A stretch of DNA of 64,000 bases from Triglochin maritima (lineage: Eukaryota; Streptophyta; Magnoliopsida; Alismatales; Juncaginaceae): the NCBI GenBank assembly GCA_963682175.1, contig OY821786.1, positions 25,318,501-25,382,500 on the forward strand. Reading direction: 5' to 3'. The notes beneath the pieces were generated by a model. It saw only the letters and a list, made by a program, of their open reading frames with translations. It was not told the origin of the DNA and did no database searches. The translations under genes were made by a program, and so were the position numbers. Positions 32,466-41,961 of this stretch are shown here, in pieces (within the stretch, counting starts at the first letter, position 1; every line of letters begins with the position of its first letter).

Positions 32466-33299
32466 CCCCAATATTGTGCTATCATATTCACGCATTATAT
32501 ATCCTTTATGTTACCCCAATATTGTGCTACTCGAGCTGTTGTTTGTAGTGTTTGTGGAGTTAAGTAATATAGAAGAGGAAGGGAGCAAAAGGGACCTAAA
32601 TATAACAAGTATGGACTGATTTGGAAGGTCCTGGACCTATTTGTAATGCACAAGGACTAGATCGCAAATCAGGAAGGACCCAAGTGCAAACCTGGAGGGA
32701 CCTGATTGTGAAATGCAAAATATGGTGACAAAATGACTTGAATCAGATCATTATCTTATGGGGAATGATTAGGTTAGGATAAGGATGGAGTGGAAGAAGG
32801 AAACAAGACATGTGCATGCATGTGCTTATGTTGGCTTTATCTAAATTAATGTCTTGTATGTTTTAATGATTGTGATAAATCTTATTTCATGTGGAGGCGT
32901 AGTTGGATTTTAGTCATGATGCATGTGAACATATTAGCTTCATTTCGATTATTGTCTTGTATGTTTTAATGATAATGCCTTATCTTATTTCATGTGGAGG
33001 CAAAGTTGGAATTGAGTTTTATGGATTTCATGTATGACATGTTTTGATGAGCACATTTGAACACACACACCACACAATTTTGTATTCGCATTCTTTCTCT
33101 ACCCCCCGAGGGGTTTAGTTTTATTGCTTGTTTTTCCGATTTCCCATGCATTGTAGTTTAATTTCGATCACATCTCTCTCTCTTCTTCTCCCCCACTCGA
33201 GTATCGTGAATCCGACTCACACGCGCTCCCTGTGGACCGACCCGTGTTTGCCACCGCTTAAACGCGGCCGTGCACTTGCGATATTTTAACTGATTCACA
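32466..33299 (+). repeat. LTR J: shortened Athila-group LTR of a diverged subfamily
   Basis: Its first part resembles the start of LTR B ('tatatcctttat...gtgctactcgag'), and its second part resembles LTRs A and B (a 'cttatggggaatgatt' stretch, then the Athila U5 end, ending near 'tgattcaca'). The middle with the TATA box is missing, so it is about 830 bp instead of 1.4-1.55 kb. No primer site or internal region follows; 33300 begins a LINE piece. It may be a solo LTR with an internal deletion. Confidence 0.7.
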
Positions 33300-34790
33300 T
33301 CACCCCTCTCAAGTGGATGAGCTATCGGGTTGTAGAGAGTGGCTCAAGCTCGACTTGGTTGTCGTCCCACGCAAGAAGGATCCGCCCACCGCCGCTTACC
33401 ACACTATTAGAGACCCAAGTCAGATATGTCCTACAAATGGTTGGATTCAATTTATGTTCAAGAATACCTGCAATTGCAACATGTGTCCTGGATATTTTGT
33501 CTCTCACTATACATGCACGCCTAGGTTTATTCATACCACGTACGTTCCAGGAGAGAACTTTCATTGGGACAGTGGGTGAAGGGAAGGCCCTTTCGGCCAA
33601 ATACTGATCCTGAGAATAATAAGATAAGCGCTGAGGGGCTTTCCTAATCCATGGGGATGCGCATGGTGGTGGAGGCGATTGGAGCATCATCTGGTGAGCA
33701 CTCGTGCCTCCATGGTACTTACGTGGCACTTCAAATTCTAGACTAGATAGGTCCTTAGCTGGCACTTGGTATGGTTCTCCGCATGGATGAGGATTCTGAA
33801 TGAGAGTTTCCCTCTCCTGATTAAGATTCACCAATTCTTCACGTGCAAGGGAAACATCCGATTCCTGGAGGGAAAGCATGCAACTGGAAGCTTCCTCACG
33901 TATGCTATCATTATGAGCTTGCGTAATCAGATTGCCATCATATGTTTCCTGATTTTCGATATGATTCACAACCGGACTTTCCACCTCATTTATTTCCTGA
34001 TTTCTTGGGATATCGTCCTCGTCATGAGTGGACCCTACATGGGTTTCATCAAGGTAATCTCCATCTTGATTTTGGCCAGTAATTATAGACTTTCCTTCGC
34101 TGGAACATTCCTTCTGCTAAGTTTTCTTTCCCCGCCTGGTAACCAGACCTTCCTTATTTGCTCCCTCCGCTTCCAGCGTACTTGGACCACTAACCTCCTG
34201 TGATCTCTGACCATCCCCAACCCTTGAATTCTGGTGTCTTTGTTGCACTACATGCCAATCTGACGTAGTCTCCATGGCGGTGCTCGGTTTTTGTTTTGGC
34301 ACCGCGGAGCAGTGCCACTTGGGCTGACCAAATGAGGAATAGGTGGTACATGACGGAGGCTTCCACTCATATTCAAAAAAAGCTCATCCTCCTGGTCCTT
34401 CTCATCACAAATAGTGATGAAACTTGGGAAAGAGAATCCGACAGTGAATTCAACACAAATTCTAGCAAAGGTTAATTTCCGGCATATGGCGGTATCCTCG
34501 TCCATGTAAAGGGGTGTGCCAATAACACTCGCAGCAACTTCCAGAATAGTAGGGGACCAAAAGTGTAAATCGAGATTCGGGAAGCGTACCCATACAGGTA
34601 TCGAGGCTACCTTCTTTGTTTCAAATCAAAACTCATTTGTCCATTCTTGTAGCGCCAGTGATGACCCACGAACAAAGCATGGTCCACCCTCCAAAGCATG
34701 TTTCTTGTCCTCCCCAAAAGGCTTCGAGGTGGCCGGAGGTTTTCCATATCTTCTTAAGGTGTGTAACCAATGTCGGTAGGTGTGGCTAGC
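33300..34790 (-). pseudogene. LINE 2b: ORF1 (DUF4283-like) end and start of endonuclease ORF2
   Basis: Minus strand, upper part (34785-34300): ALEGGPCFVRGSSLALQEW, VASIPVWVRFPNLDLHFWSP, then PLYMDEDTAICRKLTFARIC, a plant LINE ORF1 domain (DUF4283 type). Lower part (33984-33322): a 220-codon open stretch that enters the AP-endonuclease with MKVLSWNVRGMNKPRR and ILEHKL. It is cut at 33300 by LTR J, so the rest of ORF2 is missing. LINE ORF1 binds RNA; the endonuclease nicks the target. Confidence 0.8.
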
Positions 34791-35290
34791 AGGTAGTTAC
34801 AATCGAAACAGGGACCAAGGACGACTTTCTTAAAGGAAGTGTCACGATGGGAGCCCGTCTATGTCAGAGTGATGCATGCGGATCTGGTTATACCCAGAAT
34901 AGCCATCCATAAATGAGAAAGATTCACACCTAGTCGATCCGATACCAGAAAATCTCTTGAAGTCCACAAAATATCCTACCGGCACGTTGGCCTACTTCTT
35001 ATCCGTCTCTTCCATAACCTTGCTTAAGTAGATCCCAATTCTCTTCTCGGTCACCTCCGTCGGTGGAATGAAGTGGAGAGTGGTAGGCGCTCTAGTTACA
35101 GTCTGAAACAGATCAACCCAAGCACGAGGTTCGCCTGCAGGTGCCTCTTGATGGTGACGATGAGATGTTGGTCATGTCTTGAACGGGAGGCAGGCCCACT
35201 CCTTGAGCCATCACATATCCTCTCCAAGGCGAGTGGAACACATGGGGCTCCTCCCAACGGAACATTTCGAGTCATCTAGGTGAGAAAACA
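34791..35290 (-). pseudogene. Scrap of Ty3/gypsy polyprotein (RT) between two LINE pieces
   Basis: On the minus strand, about 34850-34920 gives FSFMDGYSGYNQIRMHHSD, the gypsy RT block around the conserved DGYSGYNQI. The flanking parts (35000-35280) look like more distant polyprotein but have stops and no motif I can name. No LTR is seen, so how it came between the LINE pieces is unclear. Confidence 0.6.
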
Positions 35291-36340
35291 AGAGGAGAAG
35301 ATGGAACAAGGTGGTTTCTAGGAAGACCTTTGAGTCGCCAGAGCTCTCTCATCTCTTAACAACTTCAACACCTTCTTCTTTGCTACACCTTTCTTACACA
35401 CTTGAACCCATTCGCGTGACTTACTAACCTTCTTCCCAGTCTCCTTCTCTGGTAGCTCACCAAATACTTTTGGTTTTTGCGAGAACCTTGCATCCACGTC
35501 GCCAAACTCCATCCAAGCTCCACAATGCTCCGGTTTCCACTCATATTCCACTTCCAACGTTTCCATTCTCCCTCGTTCAACTTGAATCCCCACGAAAGAT
35601 GGATACTTAAAAGTGCACTCGACTTCCACACAAATGTGAGCAAAAGCTAGACATCTACCCGATGCGGTGTTTGCGTCCATATACAACGGCTTCCCAAGAA
35701 CACTTGCTATGGTAGCCAAGATTCTTGGAGACCAAAAGTGAAGATCCAACTCTGGCAGCCTCACCCAAATCAGAATGGACGAAATCTTTAAATAACCAAA
35801 ACTGACGTCCACCTTTACATCACCAATGAAGTCCCATAGACAAACCACGACCCATGCTCCAACACATGTTTGCGATCATCTTCCAACGTGAACCGAAATA
35901 ACAAGAACCCTTCCCAATGTCGTATGACCTATACAACCCCAGATAACCTCCATAACTTGTGTAGGTACCGCTCTAGTGTTGCTAGATGTGATTTGAAATC
36001 CACGAAATAGCCGAATAACACCTTATCCCACAATTTAAGCACTTCCTCCATCTCTTTCCTAGAAACATACCACCACCTTCACGCCATTATTCTCCTACGG
36101 AGGGGTGTAGGCGAGCGTCATTGAAACCCAAGAACCGATGGAGAAAAGCTCTGACCACTTCCTTGGTTTGTGCTCCTCCCCATTACAAGGACACGAACTA
36201 CTAACCCAATCATCAGCCGCACCATCACGACATGGCTGGACCTCTTTGAGATGCAAAATGTTTCCACCATCTCCAAACGACCTCCCTACCTCAATTTGCG
36301 ACGAACAAACAAGGTTAAAAGTGGAACAATGCTAAAAATG
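35291..36340 (-). pseudogene. LINE 2a: ORF1 (DUF4283-like), 3' truncated
   Basis: From the 5' side: WSELFSIGSWVSMTLAYTPP, then EEVLKLWDKVLFGYFVDFKS, GFLLFRFTLEDDRKHVLEHG SWFVYG, and a 176-codon open stretch (35848-35318) with ILIWVRLPELDLHFWSPRIL, GRCLAFAHICVEVE and VEYEWKPEHC. These follow in the order of plant LINE ORF1 proteins. The zinc-knuckle region is eroded (HCGAWMEFGDVDARFSQ lacks most ligands). Upstream of its 5' end begins a 1.1-kb polypyrimidine tract. Confidence 0.8.
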
Positions 36341-36369
36341 ACCTAGTAAACCATAGGTTTCCCCATGCT

Positions 36370-37460
36370 ATCCCTAGAGCTTCTCTATCCTACTTTTTCC
36401 CATTGTCTCTCCTACCCTCTCCTTATCCCATTATTTCTATTTCTACTTCTACTTCTCTTTCTCTCAACTCTCCACCTTCTCTCTATCCATTTCATTCTCC
36501 CTCTTACTCTCTGTCTCATTCTCCTCTCTCTCCCATCTCTTTCACTCTCTTCCCTCACTCCTCCATCTCTCTTGCCACCTTCTCCGTCTTTCTCCTTCCC
36601 TGTCCCTCCTTCTCCCTCTCCTTCTCTCACTCCTTCTCTCTCATATCTCCCCCTCTCCATAACATTCTCTCTCTCCTCCTACTTCTTTCACTATTCTCAT
36701 CCTTCTTTCCCCTCTCTGCTTCTCTTTCCTTCTCTCCCTCCTCTATCGATCTCTCCTCCTTTTCTCTCCACCTCTCTCCATCTCCGTGTCCTTCATTCCC
36801 TCTCTCTTTCGCCTCTCTCATTTTTCTTCTTGTCTTTTTCCTTCTTCTTCTCCATCTCTCCCAGCTTCTTCACTCTTTCTAACCCTCTTCATCTCCTTCT
36901 CTCTCGTTATCTGCTTCTCCTTATCCATCTCTTTCTTTCTCCTTCTCTACCCTTCGCCTTCTCCATCTCCTTCTCCCTCGTTTTCTCCTTTTGTCATTCT
37001 CTTTCGTACTCTCTCTCCTTCTCTCCTTCACCATCCTACTTCTCTCTCCCACTCCCTCCTCCTTATCTTTCTCTCTGTCTCTCTCCATCTCTTGTCTCTC
37101 TTCTTCACTATCTCTCCTTATCCCATTCCATCAATTTCTCTTCCCTATCTCCTCTATATATCTTTCCACCTTCTCTGCCTCTTTCTCCTTCTCATACTCT
37201 CCATCTCCGTCTCCCTCCTTCCCTCCTCCATCTCCCTCTACTTATCTCTCATTGTCCTTCTCTCTCCCCTCCTCTCAAACGCTGTCTTACTCTCTCACTC
37301 TCTATGTCCTTCTTCTCTGTCTCCTTGCTTCTCTCTCCTCCTTCTCTCTCTCCTCTCTTCCACTCCTCCTTCTCGGTCTCCTACCCTCTTTATCCCCTTG
37401 TCCTTCCCTCTCTCCACTCCTTTTCTCTTTGTCATTTTCCTTCTTGCTCTCATTGTGCAT
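36370..37460. repeat. Long degenerate polypyrimidine tract (about 1.1 kb)
   Basis: The + strand is almost all C and T. I counted 7 purines in the 60 bases from 36901 and 5 in the 60 from 36601. The units are mixed CTT, CTC, CTCTTC and similar, not a pure microsatellite. Open frames across it (up to 384 codons of Ser/Leu/Pro) are by-products of composition. Read on the minus strand it is a GA-rich tract immediately upstream of LINE 2a. Confidence 0.9.
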
Positions 37461-37640
37461 TTTTTTGCAAAGCAAACGGGAGGCATAGCCTCAAAGTTTC
37501 ATTGATCCGTAAACTATGATTTACAACCTACAAAATTTTGATAATGAAATAACACGGGGTCATGCACTCTACATCCTCGGCCTGCAAGTTACCTCGAGTC
37601 TAAGACTCATACAACCGACCCTAGCGCACTCTACTAGACC
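37461..37640. other. Unassigned 180-bp spacer between polypyrimidine tracts
   Basis: Ordinary base composition with no recognisable domain, LTR end or repeat. It includes 'gcaaagcaaacgggaggcat' near 37469. I cannot assign it. Confidence 0.5.
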
Positions 37641-37955
37641 TATGCTTATATTTCCAAGTCTCTCTCTCTCCTTCTCTCTCTCATCTATCTTCTTCTCCCT
37701 CTTCTTTTCCTCTCCGTCACCTTCACTCTCTCTCTCACTCCTCTCATTCTCCTCCTTATCTCTCTCCTCTATCTTTGCTTCTCCATCACTCTCTTTCCCC
37801 TTCTCCTCCTCTCTAGTTCTCCTTCTATCTTTCTCTCCCCTTGTCTCTCCTTCTCTCTATTTCTCTCTCTTCTTACCACTGGTCTCTACTTCTCCTTCTC
37901 TCTTTCCTTCTCCTTCCCTTCCAGTCTCCTCTTCCTTCTCTCTCTCTTTCTGACA
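37641..37955. repeat. Second polypyrimidine tract
   Basis: C/T-rich like the first. Its end (about 37876-37953, from 'ctggtctctacttctcctt') matches 41729-41825 on the other side of LINE 4, allowing short gaps. Confidence 0.88.
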
Positions 37956-39250
37956 CCCCTTGATTCATTTGCCCCATCGATAGGAGAAACCAAACCGCTT
38001 CATAGCCTGAAGGAGGAACTGCTAGGATATAGAGTCGTACGCCTTTCGCAGGTCCATCTTCTGGTACATCCGACTCCAACGAGTCACCATATGTTTCAGG
38101 TGACGGATCTCATGAGCTAAAAAGATGTTATTTGTTATGCACTGGCCGTTGATAGAGGCACTCTACGTCTCCCCCACGTGTCCTGGAAGCACCCTCTTCA
38201 GTCTGTTAGCCAAGATCTTTGTAAGGAAATGGTAGAACTGCGTTTATAGCAAGATGGGTCTGAAATCCTTTCGTGATGTCAGTGTGGCGACCTTCAGGGA
38301 CTAAGGAAATGGAGGTTCGATTTAGTTGCTTGAGCATGTTCCCTTTTATGAGGAAGGAGACCATTGTCGTGAATAGGTCCTCCTTTATGATAGGCCACAC
38401 ACACTTGTAGAAACACGTGTTAAACCCATCCAGCTCTAGTGCTCTATCAACACTAGCCTGCATATCAACTTGTTCCAATTCTACCATCAAAATGTGGCAA
38501 GACAATGATTCTGCATCCTCCCTAGAGAGAGTAGGGAGACCAAGGTCCTGGGGAATATCCCTTGTGTACATATTCGAATTGAAAAGATTAGCAAGAAAGG
38601 AATGGAAGAAGTTACGAATTTCAACCTTATCGGTAATCGGGGAGACTCCTGCCTCTATCCTCCGAATAGTGTTCTTTGCCCGCCTTGCCATCATGCCAAC
38701 GGATACACGATGGTTTCACCTCTTTTTCACCCTCTAAAGGAAGTTGCACCTCTTTTTCACCCTCTAAAGGAAGTTTCACCCTCTTGTCTTTTTCACCCTC
38801 TAAAGGAAGTTGCACCCTCTTTTTCACCTCTTTTTCCCCTCCAAAGAAAGTTTCACCTCTTTTTCACCCTCTAAAGGAAGTTGCACCTTGTTCTTTGCCC
38901 GCCTTGCCATCATGCCAACGGGTCGTATTAGAGTCCCCCTCCTTCAGCCAACGGATACACGATCTTTGCCTCATGATGGATTCTTTGAACGCTAGTGCGG
39001 CCTCCACCTTTACGTTGCATGCCCTCTCATTATCTTGCCAAGCTTGGTTATGAGGATCCAACTCCAGGTTCGCCCCTGCATCACTGAGCTCAAGCCGGGC
39101 AAGTCGAGCCCCCTGTTCCGGTGATCCGAAGGTGGTCCGACTCCATTCCACAATGTGCTCCCGAACCATGTTGATCTTGCTCGCAAAGCAAAACATAGGA
39201 GTGCCTCGAACTTGATGGCACCATGCTGCCTCGACCACCCTCATGAATTC
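37956..39250 (-). pseudogene. LINE 4: reverse transcriptase region of ORF2
   Basis: Minus strand: RQRSCIRWLKEGDSNTTRWH (about 38960), then, beyond an inserted repeat array, FFHSFLANLFNSN and the RT N-terminal part ALELDGFNTCFYKCVWPIIK and KQLNRTSISLVPEGRH (38694-38206), and KMDLRKAYDSIS (about 38050). It is cut at 37956, before the catalytic FxDD box, by the polypyrimidine tract. The insertion at 38703-38890 splits the RT. Confidence 0.82.
38714..38888 (-). repeat. Tandem array of a ~30-bp unit inside LINE 4 RT
   Basis: Five copies of a unit containing 'caccctctaaaggaagtt' (the fourth as 'cccctccaaagaaagttt'), spaced about 30-42 bp. On the minus strand it encodes VQLPLEGEKEVKLPLEGEKE-type repeats. 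The flanking text 'gttctttgcccgccttgcc' occurs on both sides (38671 and 38890), and 'caacggatacacgat' at about 38698 and 38949. Two units of the same repeat lie at 40264-40326. Confidence 0.88.
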
Positions 39251-39454
39251 CTCATACCTCGTCTAGGCATTCTTGAACCTAAAAGGTGTTCGCCGGCACA
39301 TGCCCTCCACCTCCATATGCACGGTCAATGCGTGGTTGTCACAAAGCTCTCGCTTGTTGACAACACAGTGGGAATCCGTGAAGGTACGTATCCACTCGCC
39401 AATGCACATCGCCTGGTCCAGCTTGCATCGAATCTCCACTAAGCCTTGGGAGGT

Positions 39455-40015
39455 CTAGGTGGTAAGAGCCCCCAAAGTAGGGAGGTTCAGGAGACCAGCT
39501 TGGTCGATCCACTCATTGAAGTCCGCCACGCCTGGTGCACATCTAACTGCCCCTCTGACCTTCTCATACGACCGTCTCACCACATTGAAGTCACCCACAA
39601 CAAGCCATGACATCACCGCATCAACCTGGTCCTGACGTATTTCATCCCAAAGGAGGTGACTCCAGTTCCTCTTGTTTGCTGTATAAACCATAGTGAGGTT
39701 GAAAGTCAACCTCATGGTCCTCACCATTCCTTCCTGGTGCATCGTCTGTGCTGACTCACCAAGGCAGTTCAGTTGGACCATAGTAGGGTCCTACATGGCC
39801 AAAATACGCCCACCTATACAGGTTTCCAATTTTGCAAGCAATTCTGCATCTTTCCACACACCATGCGTAAACATTCTCGGCCATCTCATTTTTATTTTGT
39901 GCTCAAGAATGCACGCAATGGTATCCTTCTCCCAGGTAATATTTTCTTGAATAATATGCGGGCACCCAGCGAGATTTGGGCCGCGCACGTTACAACATAG
40001 AAGCCTCATCGGGGT
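39455..40015 (-). pseudogene. LINE 4: AP-endonuclease domain of ORF2
   Basis: The N-terminal part MRLLCCNVRGPNLAG and CILEHKIKMRWPRM (40009-39791) and the later WLVVGDFNVVRRSYEKVRGA (39781-39455) correspond to the plant LINE endonuclease, with the conserved GDFN box intact. The two parts are in different frames. The domain nicks target DNA to prime reverse transcription. Confidence 0.8.
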
Positions 40016-40189
40016 GTTAGGTTGAGGGAACGTCCCTCACAACCCACATATTTATTCTTCTGTGCCTTCTTCATGTGATCAAGGACTTCTTTAAAGCACT
40101 CCCTCTGTGGTGAGATGGACTCCAAATCCACCCGAGGTGGCGGCAATACCATGCAGCGGGGGCAATGACCACCCTCATTCCCCACAATC

Positions 40190-41480
40190 GTCATTTCCAG
40201 TGGGTCCTCACATGAAGCATTTTTCTCCTCTCGTGAGGGCATGTGAGGATCATGAGGAATACCTTTTTTTCCCCCTCCAAAGAAAGTTTCACCTCTTTTT
40301 CACCCTCTAAAGGAAGTTGCACCTCGTTTGTGCCATGGGGGACCACAACTCCTTTTCGTTTTGGAAAAGAAACGTCCACCTCTTTTGTCCTATGCACACG
40401 GGTTGTGTTCCCTAAAGCTTCCAAGGCTGAATTGGTTTGTAAGCTTTCAACCATGGGCCTCTCTTCACTAGAAACATGGCCTAGTGGCATAACCACTTTT
40501 GTACCATATCCATTATTCACCAAAATGCCATCCTTATTCAACCCCTTCTCCGGCAAGTGGACCTCCTTTTCCGGAAAACCCAACACATTCTCCGATGATC
40601 CAACACCATCTCCGGCAATCACAACCTCCACCCTCGTTGGATTCCGGTGCCTCTCCACTTTTTCCATTGTCGGTCCTCACTCTACTTGTCTTGGAAGATC
40701 CACGATTCCTCCTTTTGAGGCGAGAAAGGTGGTGGCCTCATCACCTCCATCTTTACCTTCTCCCACAAGGCGCACTTGTTCTCATTATAGCCAAAGGTGG
40801 AGAAATGACGACAAAATGCCAGCTTACAATCATATGCCACCTCCAATACTTCGGCATCTCCCTCCTCCGTATGTAGAACCACACTAGTTGAAAAGGTGAA
40901 GGATGTGTCAACTTCAATGCAAACTCGAACATAGGATAGATGCTGACCCCTCACCGTCTCTTCATCCATGTGGAGTGGACGATCAACAACACTAGTTATG
41001 CGAGCTAGCATGGTCGATGACCAATGTTTCAAGTCCAACTCCGGGAGACGCACCCAAAGTGGCATCCTCATCACCTTCTCATGCCCGAGTTGCACATCCT
41101 TAGACCATTGGCAAAGGAGAACTGGCAAACTTCTCACAAACCATGGGCCATTCTCGAGTGCAATCAGAAGGTCATCCTCCGAAGAGAAGCGGAATATGTA
41201 GAACCCATGCTGGCGTCGATACACCTCAAGGTCTCCTCCAAGTCCTCTTCAAGTATGTGATGAGGGTAGGAACGTAGGGGTGGAAGTCGACGAAGAACTC
41301 AAGTAGGACGTGCTTCCAAGATTTCAAAGCCGCCTCCACCTCGTCTCACTTTAGAAGATCATAGTTCTTATCCCCATCTATCTCCTCTCCAGTGGAATGT
41401 AGGGGAGAGCCATAGTTGTACTCAGTGTCTTTATGAAAAGGCTCGTCCATGAGGTTGTCGGGGCTGCCGGACGTGGCGAG
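40190..41480 (-). pseudogene. LINE 4: ORF1 protein (DUF4283-like)
   Basis: A 5' part (41380-41240) reads AALKSWKHVLLEFFVDFHPY. A 180-codon open stretch (41224-40682) reads HGFYIFRFSSEDDLLIALEN, GPWFVRSLPVLLCQW, MPLWVRLPELDLKHWSSTML and CRHFSTFGYNENKCALWEKV, the last a knuckle-like remnant without its His. A further 158-codon open stretch (40667-40191) is Lys/Glu/Val-rich and contains two copies of the VQLPLEGEKE unit. No clear start codon is chosen because the 5' part is interrupted. Confidence 0.8.
40264..40326 (-). repeat. Two copies of the 30-bp unit in LINE 4 ORF1
   Basis: Contains 'ccctccaaagaaagtttcac' followed by 'ctaaaggaagttgcacctc'. About 56 bp match 38830-38888 almost perfectly. 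On the minus strand it stays within the open ORF1 frame, so this may be the original location. Confidence 0.85.
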
Positions 41481-41692
41481 GGCCGACCTCAATGTGAATC
41501 TCCTCCGCCGGTACGTGACTTGAACCTAGATGAGCAAGGTCTGGTTGAAGTTAAGCACCAACGGCCGACCGGTGGGTGTTCGGCGAGCACCACGAGGTGC
41601 TCCTCCTTCCTGCCAACTTGGTGGCGTCATTCCCAAATTGAACAGTGAAGAACGGTGGTGGTTTGTGGTGGAAATAGGTAGAGGTGTTTTTA

Positions 41693-41945
41693 GATTCCCA
41701 AAATTGCCAGAACTTCTCTCTCTTCATTCTTCTTGTTTACTGGTCTCTACCTCTCCTTCTCCCTCTCTCTTTCCTTCTCTCCTTCTCCTTCCCTTCTAGT
41801 CTCCTATTCCTTCTCTCTCTCCTTCTCCTTGTCTTTCTCCATCTGGCTCACTTACGGACTCTCTCTCCCCTTCTCTCACTCTTTCTCCCTCTCCTCCCTC
41901 TCTCTATTTCTTCTTCTCTCCTCTCTCTATCTCTCATTTTCTTTA
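41693..41945. repeat. Third polypyrimidine tract, at 5' side of LINE 4
   Basis: C/T-rich; 41729-41825 is homologous to 37876-37953. It is cut by the start of element G at 41962 after a short AT-rich piece. Confidence 0.87.
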
Positions 41946-41961
41946 AATTAGGGACTCCTTC

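Noticed and set aside
36365..37519. 384-codon open frame rich in Ser, Leu and Pro on the + strand
   Set aside because: It lies wholly in the polypyrimidine tract, where few stop codons can occur; overlapping frames are also open. This is composition, not a gene.
40243..40887. 214-codon + strand frame opposite LINE 4 ORF1
   Set aside because: Antisense to the DUF4283-like protein; low-complexity Ser/Pro/Thr without a motif.
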